Assembly: GCA_002348385.1 (NCBI GenBank)
Contig: DEBD01000042.1
Span: 1-34,041, forward strand
Direction: 5' to 3'
Origin: Gammaproteobacteria bacterium UBA2965
GTDB lineage: Bacteria > Pseudomonadota > Gammaproteobacteria > Pseudomonadales > Azotimanducaceae
Length of the DNA: 34,041 bases
A model generated the notes under the pieces. That model had not been told where the DNA came from. It saw nothing but the letters and a program-made list of their open reading frames with translations, and made no database searches. The translations under genes were made by a program, and so were the position numbers. Shown here one piece after another: positions 1 through 8,135 of the stretch; position 1 is the stretch's first letter, and each line of letters starts with the position of its first letter.

Positions 1-968
1 GCCTGCTGGGTGGTTTCATAGATGGCGGCCACGATGCCGCCGTCGGCTATGAAATCCGCCATCCAATCGTCCGCGGGCCGCTCCTGAATGCGCTTGAGCA
101 TGCGAGCCCGAAAAATGTCCTGCTTGTCGCCCCGCAACAACAGCTGCACCGCATCGAAATCCTCGTCTATGGTGATGTCTACCAGATCGGTGGCGATGAG
201 AAAGTTGTCGAACAAATGCGGCAGCAGATTGCCAAACTGCATCCAGCGCCCGTCGCCCGCTTGCGCCGGGTGATAAAAAAGGCTCGGCATGGGCGCTTCG
301 CTGCTGCCCTGCATGAGGGTCCACAGCTCCTCGAACCGCTCCAGCTGTCCGGCAATCATTGCCCCCTGCTCGTAAGCCAGCATGGCTTGCAGCATGCTGG
401 TTTCCACCAACCGGCCCGGCCCGTGTTTGCCGCGCGCCAGCAGCGCGGAGAGAATTCCCGAAGCCGCTGCCTGAGCGCAGGCGTGAACGCCAACCTGCAG
501 CGCCGAGAACACCGGCCCGGGGCGCTCCACGATCCCCGAGAACAGCAGCATCCGACCGGTGCGCGCCGCCACTACATGCTCGTAGCCCGGATACTCGGCG
601 CATGGCCCGCTCGGGCCAAATCCGGAAATATGGCAGAAGATGAGATGTGGGTGGCGTTCGTGCAGCGCATCAAAGGTGAGGTCCGCACGGGCGAGCGCAC
701 TCGAACGCCAGTTGCACACCAGCACGTCGGCGCCCGCCAACAACTCGTGCAGACGCCCCATCGTGTCGTCGTCCTTGAGGTTCCACTGCACGTTCTTCTT
801 GCCCCGCCGCCACATGGGCGCGGAGGCCACCTCGGCGAGCGGGTCATCGCCCGGTGGATCCACCACCAGCACCTCGGCACCGAAATCGGCCAGGATCATG
901 GTCGCAAGCCCCCCAGCGGGCCCGCGGCTCAGATCCACGACACGAACACCTGCCAATGCCTGCGACAT
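1..968 (-). CDS. CaiB/BaiF family CoA-transferase (3' end outside window)
   Basis: The reading frame is open from ATG at 968 to the window edge (about 322 codons), so the C-terminus is missing. The N-terminus (LAGVRVVDLSRGPAGGLAT, then LADFGAEVLVV) is the typical start of class III CoA-transferases, which move CoA between organic acids. The GRLVETSMLQAM segment at residues 185-196 lines up with the active-site strand where formyl-CoA transferase has its catalytic Asp169 (AMQDAV). Here that place is Gln194, so the usual aspartyl-CoA mechanism is doubtful and the substrate cannot be predicted. The gene is divergent from the metallophosphoesterase at 1054, with only 85 bp between the starts. Family assignment is firm, function is open. 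Confidence 0.88.
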   Translation of the reverse strand, partial: MSQALAGVRVVDLSRGPAGGLATMILADFGAEVLVVDPPGDDPLAEVASAPMWRRGKKNVQWNLKDDDTMGRLHELLAGADVLVCNWRSSALARADLTFDALHERHPHLIFCHISGFGPSGPCAEYPGYEHVVAARTGRMLLFSGIVERPGPVFSALQVGVHACAQAAASGILSALLARGKHGPGRLVETSMLQAMLAYEQGAMIAGQLERFEELWTLMQGSSEAPMPSLFYHPAQAGDGRWMQFGNLLPHLFDNFLIATDLVDITIDEDFDAVQLLLRGDKQDIFRARMLKRIQERPADDWMADFIADGGIVAAIYETTQQ

Positions 969-1053
969 GAGCGCATCTTTTCATTGCCGTGGTGGGTAAT
1001 GCAAATCGGCGCCACATGCGGGCCCAGCGGTGGATGGGTTAACATCCCCCTCA

Positions 1054-1800
1054 ATGCCCACCACATCCCTAAAACTTGTCCACACCTCCGATGTGCACCT
1101 GGATGGACGCTACACCCACGACGTCGACGGTGACTTCCGCAACGTTGCGGAACGGGCGTTCGCCGCCGTGGTGACCTGCGCGAAAACCGTGCAGGCCGAC
1201 ATGCTGCTCATCGTGGGGGATCTCTTCGACAACAATCGCGTGCGTGACCACGATATCGAGTTCGTCTGCAATCAGTTCCAACGCGTGGACTGTCCGGTAG
1301 TTCTGCTGCCTGGAAACCATGACGTTCACGACGACACCTCGGTTTGGGCGCGCATGGTGAGCGCCGGTGTCGGCGCCCACGTTCACGCGCTGCTGGACCA
1401 CGATGGCGACAGGCTGTCGCTGGAAGAGCAGGGGGCAACCGTGTGGGGCCGGGCCATGGCTGAGCACACACCCGACAACGTACCGCTGCACGACGCACCC
1501 GATCCCCAGAATCATGTCTGGAATATCGGTATGGCCCATGGGCTGGTGGTGGAACAGCGGGCCGGATACGGCTCCTCGCAGATTACTCACGAAGAGATAC
1601 GCGCCTCGGGCTTCGACTATCTGGCCCTGGGCCACGTGCATGTGTGGGGCGATATGAGCCAGGGGCCAACGCGCGCCTACTACTGCGGCTCTCCGGTGGC
1701 CGCCTATGCGTCGGCCAACGGCGGCCACGTGGCCATCACCACGCTGTGCCCGGAAAGCGGCGTGAATGTGGATCAGCATCAGGTGGATTGGCGGCATTGA
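1054..1800 (+). CDS. SbcD-like calcineurin-type metallophosphoesterase
   Basis: 248 residues from ATG 1054; a GTG eight codons upstream (1030) is in frame, but the family N-terminus (LKLVHTSDVHLDG) fits the ATG better. All five metallophosphoesterase motifs are visible: SDVH (12-15), GDLFDN (55-60), GNHD (87-90), H162 and GHVH (193-196). This makes it a probable two-metal phosphoesterase or nuclease of the DNA repair exonuclease SbcD/YhaO group. It is only the catalytic domain: there is no capping domain, and no SbcC ATPase is nearby, so a role in DNA repair is not shown. Its last 30 residues are repeated at the end of the next gene. Its stop codon overlaps the start of that gene, so the two are probably translated together. 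Confidence 0.85.
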   Translation: MPTTSLKLVHTSDVHLDGRYTHDVDGDFRNVAERAFAAVVTCAKTVQADMLLIVGDLFDNNRVRDHDIEFVCNQFQRVDCPVVLLPGNHDVHDDTSVWARMVSAGVGAHVHALLDHDGDRLSLEEQGATVWGRAMAEHTPDNVPLHDAPDPQNHVWNIGMAHGLVVEQRAGYGSSQITHEEIRASGFDYLALGHVHVWGDMSQGPTRAYYCGSPVAAYASANGGHVAITTLCPESGVNVDQHQVDWRH

Positions 1801-1815
1801 TCAGACGCGCATTGG
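1708..1815 (+). repeat. Direct repeat copy A (metallophosphoesterase tail plus start of hydrolase gene)
   Basis: Partner of 3606-3713 at a constant offset of 1898 bases, with no gaps. Over 1708-1806, 83 of 99 bases match, including 27 identical bases (1758-1784). The copy encodes the last 30 residues of the metallophosphoesterase, its TGA and the TTG start of the hydrolase gene. Similarity fades after about 1815. Confidence 0.85.
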
Positions 1816-3698
1816 CGCTATGGATAGGTCTTGGCATGGGATCCCTGGCCGGGTGCAGCACCGACCAGACCGACACGCCCAACAGTTCCGTGGCCGATCC
1901 CACGGGCTACCCAGGAGGAACCTGGTCACCCCCACCCGCATCCTTTGGCGAAGTGGACATATCCACCTGGCTGACACTGCCCGACGGCGTTCGCCTGCAC
2001 GCCACCATCGGCTATCCGGCTGATCGCACCACCGGAGAGCGAGCGCCGGGAACGTTCCCGGTAATTCTGCAGCACAGCCCTTATACCGACACGCCCGTTG
2101 CCTACTTTGTGGAGCGCGGGTACATCTTCGTCAACGTTCGCGCGCGCGGCACCGGGCAATCGGAAGGCGACGTGGACTTCAATGGACTGCAGGACCGCGC
2201 GGACGGCAGGATCATCATCGACTGGGCGGCCCGCAGGCTGGAAGGTTCCAACGGCGTGCTCGGCCTGTATGGATGCTCCTACCCGGGGCAGCTTGCACTG
2301 GCCAATGCAGCCGCGATAGGCCCCGATTCACCCGTGCGGGCGGTGGCCGCTCTCTGTGCGGCGGGCGACTACAGTCACGAGATCGAACTGGCCAGCGGCG
2401 TGGCCACCCCCGGTGTGGCAGTGCTACCCAACATCGCGCAGGCCGTGGGCGGCAATCCGACAACGGTTGCCTACTTCACGGCTCTGCGCGACGAAATTCT
2501 GGACGGCGGAGACGCTGCCTATCACCGGCAATACTGGCAGGACCGTCTGCTCACGGACGAATCCGCCGCCAGCGTGGTGGCCAACGGCATTCCGGTGCTG
2601 CTGTGGGCAGGCTGGCGCGACGTGGTAGAGAAAGCGGAGCTGGAAATGTACGCCAACTTCCAGAATGTTCAGGCCGGTCGGCCGGTGCGCGGGCCCATGC
2701 AACCCTCCCAACAGCCAAGCAGCCGCTACCAGATCATCCTGGGCGACTGGGCACACGGAGAGGGCCTGGACAACGGCATCGTGCTGCAGTGGTTCGAAAC
2801 CTGGTTGGAACGCCGGGACACGGGTATGCAGAGCACGCCTGCTCCCATGCACCTGTTTGAGAAGGGCTCCGAACGCTGGGTCAACGCGGCACGCTACCCC
2901 ATGGTGGGGGATTACACTTCCTATCATCTCGGCCCCTCGTCGACGCTCACGCCGGATCCGCCATCAGCGCCACCGACTCAGCCCATTGCCTGGGCGCCGC
3001 CGTCCAGCGGTGCTGTATTGACCTACACCACCGCACCCCTGGCAAATGGTGCCACTCTGGCCGGTCCCATGAACGTCTCGGTAACGGCCAGTTCATCCAA
3101 CAGTAATCTTCTCCTGGTGGGCACGCTGTACGACGTCGCACCCGATGGGACTGCCACAGAGATTACCAATGGCGCGGTGCTGGGTAGTCAGCGCGCGCTG
3201 GATGAGGAGAAAACCTGGTATAGCGCCAACGGCAAGCCCATCTATCCCTACCTGCGGCAACAAGAAGACGACTACCTGGTACCCGGACACTCCTACGCCC
3301 TGGAGATCGGCCTGTTCCCCAGGCTCTGGTCCCTCGAGCCGGGCCATTCCATTCGCCTCACCCTTACCACGCAGATGCCTGGCGCGTTCTGCAGCGCAGC
3401 CTATTTCGGCTCAGAGCCGTGCCACCTGACGGCGCCGCAAAAACGCACGCTGCCGGAAGGACGTTATCAGGTGAGCCAGGGCGCGCTGCACCTACCCATG
3501 CTGCCACACGGTTGTTTCGCCACAGCCACAAGCGGACCAACGCCCTCCAGCAACGGCGTTGTGATGCCTCTGGATTGGGGATTCGGATATCCGGCAACGG
3601 CAGCTGCGTCGGCTGGCGGCGGTCACGTGGCAAACGCTACACTGTGCCCGAACGACGGCGTGAATGTGGATCAGCATCAGGTCGATTGGCGGCAATGA
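1797..3698 (+). CDS. CocE/NonD-type alpha/beta hydrolase, secreted lipoprotein
   Basis: 633 residues from TTG 1797, which overlaps the upstream TGA (TTGA). That start gives a clean lipoprotein signal (RR, hydrophobic stretch, lipobox LAGC, Cys20) and has AGGTGG ten bases upstream. The X-Pro dipeptidyl-peptidase S15 fold is seen in HSPY (93-96), GLYGCSYPG with nucleophile Ser161, GWRD with Asp275 and WAH with His320. A C-terminal jelly-roll domain covers about 400-570. Such enzymes cleave esters or acyl-amide bonds; this one should sit on the outer or inner membrane facing the periplasm. After the natural-looking end (PLDWG, 591-595) there is an extra tail of about 38 residues that copies the C-terminus of the upstream metallophosphoesterase (24 of 30 residues identical). 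Substrate unknown. Confidence 0.87.
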   Translation: MIRRALALWIGLGMGSLAGCSTDQTDTPNSSVADPTGYPGGTWSPPPASFGEVDISTWLTLPDGVRLHATIGYPADRTTGERAPGTFPVILQHSPYTDTPVAYFVERGYIFVNVRARGTGQSEGDVDFNGLQDRADGRIIIDWAARRLEGSNGVLGLYGCSYPGQLALANAAAIGPDSPVRAVAALCAAGDYSHEIELASGVATPGVAVLPNIAQAVGGNPTTVAYFTALRDEILDGGDAAYHRQYWQDRLLTDESAASVVANGIPVLLWAGWRDVVEKAELEMYANFQNVQAGRPVRGPMQPSQQPSSRYQIILGDWAHGEGLDNGIVLQWFETWLERRDTGMQSTPAPMHLFEKGSERWVNAARYPMVGDYTSYHLGPSSTLTPDPPSAPPTQPIAWAPPSSGAVLTYTTAPLANGATLAGPMNVSVTASSSNSNLLLVGTLYDVAPDGTATEITNGAVLGSQRALDEEKTWYSANGKPIYPYLRQQEDDYLVPGHSYALEIGLFPRLWSLEPGHSIRLTLTTQMPGAFCSAAYFGSEPCHLTAPQKRTLPEGRYQVSQGALHLPMLPHGCFATATSGPTPSSNGVVMPLDWGFGYPATAAASAGGGHVANATLCPNDGVNVDQHQVDWRQ

Positions 3699-3713
3699 TC
3701 AGAGTCACATTCG
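3606..3713 (+). repeat. Direct repeat copy B (hydrolase tail plus start of a lost gene)
   Basis: Partner of 1708-1815. It encodes residues 604-633 of the hydrolase, its TGA, and an ATG (3695-3697) in exactly the place where copy A has the TTG start of the hydrolase. The repeat therefore spans a gene end and the next gene start in both places, which suggests a duplicated gene pair that later lost DNA. Confidence 0.85.
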
Positions 3714-3802
3714 CACAAACTCCGCGGGTGCGCATCTTAACCGCCTATCTCATGAGTGCTCATCAATTTCATTTTGCAGGATTGTGCGCCGCTGTTCGAT
3801 AA
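3695..3802 (+). pseudogene. Short remnant: 5' end of a lost hydrolase-gene copy
   Basis: A 35-codon frame starts at ATG 3695 in an ATGA overlap with the hydrolase stop, just as the hydrolase starts at TTG 1797 in a TTGA overlap. Its first codons (Met-Ile-Arg) match the hydrolase start; it then diverges and stops at 3802. Its 3' half overlaps the end of the minus-strand CotH-like gene. I read it as the relic of a second copy of the gene pair; a chance short frame is the alternative. Confidence 0.4.
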
Positions 3803-5858
3803 ACCTTTTTATTGACGCCCTGCCCTCTTCGCAAAACGTTGTCTCATCGCCAGCAATCTCTTCAGGATTATATTCGTCTGAACAATCAGCACCCCCCGTA
3901 CTAAAAGGACGAGTGACTGCTGCGTCGGTGGAAATAATTAGGTCGTGAATTCTTTCTTTCCTCTCTTCCAGCATTGGTCCAACGAGAGACCAGTCAAAGA
4001 ATTCATCCAGTATCTTCTGAATTTCTTCATACAAAGTAGCTCTATTGCCTGCGTCGGCAAACACGATATCCCAAAGCACTGGCGGATAGTTCAGGTAGAA
4101 AGGCTCACCAGCCCAATGCGGGTGATCGCCGGAAGGAAACGCCCGCATCTCGATCGCATCCGTAAAGGCTTCAGGATTCAAAAAGCCATTGCATTCCGGC
4201 AAATCGGGATTAGCTGAACATTTGGGCCCCGGCACATCAATATGGGTGTAATCAAAATCAGTTGGTACGTAAATCCACCTCTCTGACGGCTCGTTGTAGT
4301 AAAGATAATAGTTGTTGGCGACACGCACATAATGGTCCACCGCGCCCACAACTATCTCAGCTGCTTGTGCTTTGATGAAACCTGGAACGTCAAACCTTTC
4401 GTTAAGTTGCGTTGCGGAGGGCCCACTTTGAACGAACTCCGAGAAATCTATGAGTTTTTCTCTTCCCTCCGCCACTTTCTTCTTCTTGCTTTTCAGGTCG
4501 TATGTGGGCTTGTACGGCACAAACTGGGATACATTGCCCGCAACCCCATCTGCGTTGATATCAGAGTTAACAAAATCCGGGTCTTGATATCTTTCCGAAC
4601 CCAACCACTCTTCAGCACTTTCAGGGTCTGATTTCTCTACGCCTATTTCGCAAAAATTCTCATTGAAATAGAGGTCGCTATCCTCATAGGGGTCACAAGC
4701 GGTATCTACCGCCTCCGGGCCGGCCAGATTACCTGGGGCTCCCACTTTAAATATGAAATCGTTTTCATCGAAGTAGCGCTTCAAAAATGGCTTATCGATC
4801 TGCTCGACCATAACGAATACACCCATATTGTATGAATGGGGTAACGGTCGATCGAAAAGTGTTTGTCCAGGCATCCCAGTTATCACCAATTCAATCTGGG
4901 CATGAGCTGCTCTGGCAGCGGGAACACCGATTTGGTTGAGCAACTGGTGGCTCAATACTTCCCGTTGATAGCTGGGGTCAGAACGATTGAAGCGAAACCT
5001 GATCTTCTCCACACCCATGAATACCCGATCATCTGCTTCAGGATATTCCGGTATGTCCTGACCAACTATCCCTAGACAAGGTGCGCCATCGACCGAAGCG
5101 GGATTGCCATTCATATCTATGCATGAATATACGCCTTCATCTTCATCGAATTTTTCATCAAACTTAATTGCAAAACTAAATCGACGTGGGCGAATTGGCG
5201 AACTATCGTAATCGACCGGATACTGGCGACTCGTGTTGCCTTGCATTTTGAAACCAACTTTTTCAACAGCCTCAATGGTCGCTCCATATTCATCGAGGTA
5301 CTCGAAATCGGCCTGCCGATAAATCTCACTATGCGTCCAAGACGTCCAAGCAAATGCGGGGCCGCTCGCGTCGTTGATCAAATATTTCGACCTTATTGTG
5401 TCTAACTCCAGAGCCCGCCACTCTTCAACCGTCATCGTCAAACGGAACCTATGGAGATGATCGAGGGAGAATAAGGCCGTGCTCTCATCATCTTCGCAAA
5501 CGACACTGACATCGTTCACATCTGAATCATTGACCACACCGCTTTCGTTACTTATCTCGCAATCTTGTCTGGCCGGTTCTCTTGCGATTTCGACTTCATA
5601 CTCCGCTCCTGCATCGAACTCTTCAGGAAACGAAAATTCGCCATTTTCGGAGACCACTAAACTCTGATCTCCAAGAGTCAATTCCAATGATCGAATGGAA
5701 TGCAGGCCACTAACTGTGCCGCCGACCGAAAAGGTGGGATCCGGAGGAGGAGGAGGAGGAGGAGGCGTGGACGAACTATCTCCTCCGCCACACCCAACTA
5801 GAAATCCAAGGCAATAGATCGCCGGGGCCACCCTTCCTCGTAACTGCAACCTTCGCAC
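3750..5858 (-). CDS. CotH-kinase-like lipoprotein
   Basis: 702 residues from GTG 5858, chosen because GGGAG lies seven bases upstream and the product then starts as a lipoprotein signal (MRRLQLRG, hydrophobic run, lipobox LVGC, Cys23). A TTG at 5882 is possible but has no good ribosome site. Next come a Ser-rich stretch, eight prolines (32-39), a small beta-domain, then a CotH domain from about residue 125: the FKMQGNTSR and RRFSFAIKF strands, the VDHYVRVANNYYLYY loop with its likely catalytic Asp and Asn, and the DFDYTH metal-binding motif. Known CotH proteins are atypical kinases that phosphorylate Ser in other proteins. Here the protein would act outside the cytoplasmic membrane; the target is unknown. 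The gene is visibly AT-richer than its neighbours (two counted 60-base lines give 43 and 50% G+C), suggesting transfer. Confidence 0.8.
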   Translation of the reverse strand: MRRLQLRGRVAPAIYCLGFLVGCGGGDSSSTPPPPPPPPDPTFSVGGTVSGLHSIRSLELTLGDQSLVVSENGEFSFPEEFDAGAEYEVEIAREPARQDCEISNESGVVNDSDVNDVSVVCEDDESTALFSLDHLHRFRLTMTVEEWRALELDTIRSKYLINDASGPAFAWTSWTHSEIYRQADFEYLDEYGATIEAVEKVGFKMQGNTSRQYPVDYDSSPIRPRRFSFAIKFDEKFDEDEGVYSCIDMNGNPASVDGAPCLGIVGQDIPEYPEADDRVFMGVEKIRFRFNRSDPSYQREVLSHQLLNQIGVPAARAAHAQIELVITGMPGQTLFDRPLPHSYNMGVFVMVEQIDKPFLKRYFDENDFIFKVGAPGNLAGPEAVDTACDPYEDSDLYFNENFCEIGVEKSDPESAEEWLGSERYQDPDFVNSDINADGVAGNVSQFVPYKPTYDLKSKKKKVAEGREKLIDFSEFVQSGPSATQLNERFDVPGFIKAQAAEIVVGAVDHYVRVANNYYLYYNEPSERWIYVPTDFDYTHIDVPGPKCSANPDLPECNGFLNPEAFTDAIEMRAFPSGDHPHWAGEPFYLNYPPVLWDIVFADAGNRATLYEEIQKILDEFFDWSLVGPMLEERKERIHDLIISTDAAVTRPFSTGGADCSDEYNPEEIAGDETTFCEEGRASIKRFIEQRRTILQNEIDEHS
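5742..5765 (-). repeat. CCT triplet run encoding polyproline
   Basis: Seven CCT triplets plus one CCG on the coding strand give eight consecutive prolines just after the lipoprotein N-terminus. Length changes would keep the frame, so it can vary linker length but not switch the gene off. Translation probably needs EF-P. Confidence 0.8.
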
Positions 5859-6048
5859 AAAGCTTCTCCCAAAGACTTTCAATCGCTATAACCGTCAACG
5901 AGTAACCAGTCGGCCCGGCGACCCGTTCGCCAAAAGCATAACGCGTTTCCCTCAAATACCCGAACCGCATACGCTAGCCACACACAAAATCACAACGGCG
6001 CGTTGAATTTATTCTGGTATGCGCAGCGCCCACGGGTAAAGGCATCTT

Positions 6049-6124
6049 TGGTGGAGCCAGACGGGATCGAACCGTCGACCTCTACCGTGCCACGGTAGCG
6101 CTCTCCCAGCTGAGCTATGGCCCC
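6049..6124 (-). tRNA. tRNA-Ala (anticodon GGC)
   Basis: The 76-base gene folds as a full cloverleaf: acceptor GGGGCCA paired with TGGCTCC, D-stem GCTC/GAGC, anticodon stem CTACC/GGTAG with loop GTGGCAC (anticodon GGC), T-arm GACGG-TTCGATC-CCGTC, and an encoded CCA end. It lies downstream of gltX on the same strand. The same gltX to tRNA-Ala(GGC) linkage is known from E. coli (alaW/alaX), which supports the gammaproteobacterial assignment. No tRNA-Glu is seen beside it. Confidence 0.97.
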
Positions 6125-6237
6125 ACAGGTCCCCGACGCAGTGCAGGTCGGAAAAGACGCGGGATGTTAAGAATCACGCCCGCGATAGTCAATGAGCAAT
6201 TGGTAGACTCCAGGCCAGTCGGGGCTGCCCGAACAGA

Positions 6238-7749
6238 TCAGCCCCCCTCTTCCTCCTGATCTGCTTTCCTGGATTGCAGATACTCTCGATACTGCTTGTC
6301 CAGCTGCTTCGTCTGCTTCTTGGACACCCCCAGCACCTGCAACGCGTCTCTCAGCCGCATGCGGCTGAGATCCGGGCCGAGAAACGCCATGGAATCGAAC
6401 AGCGGCAAAGCCACGGATCGGCCTGATATAGCCATAAACAGGGGCCCCAGAACGTCACGGATCTTCAGTCCCAGATGCTCGGCCAGGCCCCTGCAGATGG
6501 CTTGTAGACGGGGGCCTTCCCAATGGCGCAAAGCTTCGAATTCCTGCAGCGCGTGATGAAGAATCCTCACCACCTGGTCAACCTGCAGCGACTTGTGTGC
6601 AAAGTCATCTGCCTGCAGGGGACGACGATCGCCCAGCAGGTAGTCCACCTGCGCCACCAGATCTGACAGCCGCTCCGTACGCGCCTGCAGCAAGGGCACC
6701 AGTTCCTGCAGCGTTTCCCGGTTCAGGGCCCACTCGCCCACCCGGCTCATGAACTCATCCGCCGACAGCGCCCGCAGGTACTGGCCGTTCAACCAGGACA
6801 GCTTTTCCAGATCAAAGACCGGGCCACCCAGGCGAATGGAGGCAGGCTCGAAGTTCTTCGCCATGTCGTTGATAGAGAAAATCTCGCTCTCGTCTGGCAT
6901 GGACCATCCCATCATGCCCAGATAGTTGATGAACGCTTCTGGCAGCATTCCGATGCGGCGATAGTAGTTCACGCTGGTGGGATTCTTGCGCTTGGAGAGC
7001 TTGCTCTGATCTGGGTTGCGCAGAAGCGGCAGGTGGCACATCACAGGCCGTTGCCAACCGAAGTACTCGTAGAGCAACACGTGCTTGGGCACCGAGTTGA
7101 TCCATTCCTCGCCACGCAGCACGTGGGTGATACCCATAAGGTGGTCGTCTACTACAACCGCCAGGTGATAGGTGGGCATGCCGTCGTGCTTGATAAGCAC
7201 CTGCATATCCACCTGAGACCAGGGGATCTCGATACCGCCACGCAGTTCGTCCTCGAACGTGCAGGTGCCTTCATCAGGCACCTTCATGCGTATCACGTGC
7301 TCGGTGCCGCGCCCAAGCTCGGCGTGTACCTCTTCAGGCGTCAGCTGCAGACAGCGACCATCGTAGCGCGAGGTCTCGCCCGCCGCTCGTTGAGCTGCCC
7401 GCATCTCGTCCAACCGCTCGCTGGTGCAGAAGCAGTAAAAAGCGTCTCCCTGCTCAACCAGCTCGCGTGCGTGCTCCCGATAGATGTGCTTGCGCGCGCT
7501 CTGCCGGTACGGGCCGTGCGGGCCACCAACGTCAGGGCCTTCGTCCCAGTCGAGCCCCAGCCAGCGCAGCGAGTCGATAATCAGCTGCTCGGATTCTGGC
7601 GTGCTGCGCGCCGTATCGGTGTCCTCGATGCGCAGCAGGAACTCTCCTCCCTGACTCTTGGCAAATACCCAATTGAACAGCGCGGTATACGCGGTCCCCA
7701 CATGGGGATCTCCCGTTGGGGAAGGCGCAATGCGGGTGCGGATTGACAT
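6238..7749 (-). CDS. gltX: Glutamate--tRNA ligase
   Basis: 503 residues, a normal length for a bacterial class I GluRS, which attaches glutamate to tRNA-Glu. The HIGH-type motif is PSPTGDPHVGTA (9-20) and the KMSKS-type motif is KLSKRKN. A Cys-x-Cys at YCFCTSE followed by RYDGRC fits the zinc-binding loop of the E. coli type. The C-terminal helical anticodon-binding domain is complete and ends in an acidic tail. There is no clear ribosome site before ATG 7749; a TATACT hexamer lies at 7758-7763, only eight bases away, so the true promoter or a leaderless start is unresolved. A tRNA-Ala gene follows 113 bases downstream. Confidence 0.97.
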   Translation of the reverse strand: MSIRTRIAPSPTGDPHVGTAYTALFNWVFAKSQGGEFLLRIEDTDTARSTPESEQLIIDSLRWLGLDWDEGPDVGGPHGPYRQSARKHIYREHARELVEQGDAFYCFCTSERLDEMRAAQRAAGETSRYDGRCLQLTPEEVHAELGRGTEHVIRMKVPDEGTCTFEDELRGGIEIPWSQVDMQVLIKHDGMPTYHLAVVVDDHLMGITHVLRGEEWINSVPKHVLLYEYFGWQRPVMCHLPLLRNPDQSKLSKRKNPTSVNYYRRIGMLPEAFINYLGMMGWSMPDESEIFSINDMAKNFEPASIRLGGPVFDLEKLSWLNGQYLRALSADEFMSRVGEWALNRETLQELVPLLQARTERLSDLVAQVDYLLGDRRPLQADDFAHKSLQVDQVVRILHHALQEFEALRHWEGPRLQAICRGLAEHLGLKIRDVLGPLFMAISGRSVALPLFDSMAFLGPDLSRMRLRDALQVLGVSKKQTKQLDKQYREYLQSRKADQEEEGG

Positions 7750-7794
7750 GGCGCGCGAGTATAGCCGCGCCGGGTCGCAAACCCCAGGGGGCTC

Positions 7795-7968
7795 TCACCT
7801 TACGATGTCGTCGTCGGGAGCGCCTTCCCCGACCTGATACACGTGATGCAGGTCTACCGATGACGCCAGAGCACGAGAAAAGCTCTTGATCAGGTCGGCC
7901 AGGTTGTTGCGCTTATAAGGGCTCGCCCAGGGCTTGCCCGAGCGGCAGTCACCAGCGCTGAGCTCGAT
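7795..7968 (-). pseudogene. Gene fragment, C-terminal end of an unknown protein
   Basis: A 57-codon open stretch with GC-rich third positions ends in TGA at 7795. It reads like real protein (PYKRNNLADLIKSFSRALAS, later HHVYQVGEGAPDDD) but has an in-frame stop at 7969-7971 and no ATG, GTG or TTG near its beginning. I therefore see a 3' remnant and not an intact gene. I do not recognise the family. Confidence 0.4.
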
Positions 7969-7997
7969 TCAGGCGAGCGCCATCGAGCGTTCTCTAA

Positions 7998-8135
7998 GGC
8001 CGCCAGAAGCTGCTCGCGCCTGAACTCCAATCCAAGATGCTATCCACCCGAATTGATGCGTTCGTGATGCCACTCATTGACGGCAAGCGCGGCCTCAAGG
8101 AAATGGCCAAGCACATAGAAGAACAGCAATTGTGA
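7998..8135 (+). pseudogene. Gene fragment on the plus strand, unknown
   Basis: After an in-frame TAA at 7995 there are 45 codons ending in TGA at 8133-8135, with about 70% G or C in third positions (my count: 31 of 44). The only ATGs are internal (8037 and later); from 8037 the frame gives a 32-residue peptide with MLSTRIDAFVMPLIDG. This pattern is reminiscent of the C-terminal PqqD-like or regulatory end of some methyltransferases, but that is a weak resemblance. It may be a decayed 3' end or a very small gene. Confidence 0.3.

Noticed and set aside
216..1133. Long plus-strand frame over the CoA-transferase gene
   Set aside because: It is antisense to a frame with clear CaiB motifs, and its protein has no family-like pattern.
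1069..1797. 242-codon minus frame over the metallophosphoesterase
   Set aside because: Mirror frame of a gene with all five phosphoesterase motifs; His/Val-rich nonsense composition.
5742..5765. Triplet run as a phase-variation switch
   Set aside because: The unit is three bases, so slippage cannot shift the frame; it only alters the number of prolines.
6049..6124. tRNA-Ala as the attachment site of an island
   Set aside because: No second copy of the tRNA 3' end and no integrase were seen in the window; only the composition shift of the next gene is suggestive.
7758..7763. TATACT as a -10 box giving a leaderless gltX mRNA
   Set aside because: No matching -35 hexamer at 15-19 bases; spacing alone is too weak.
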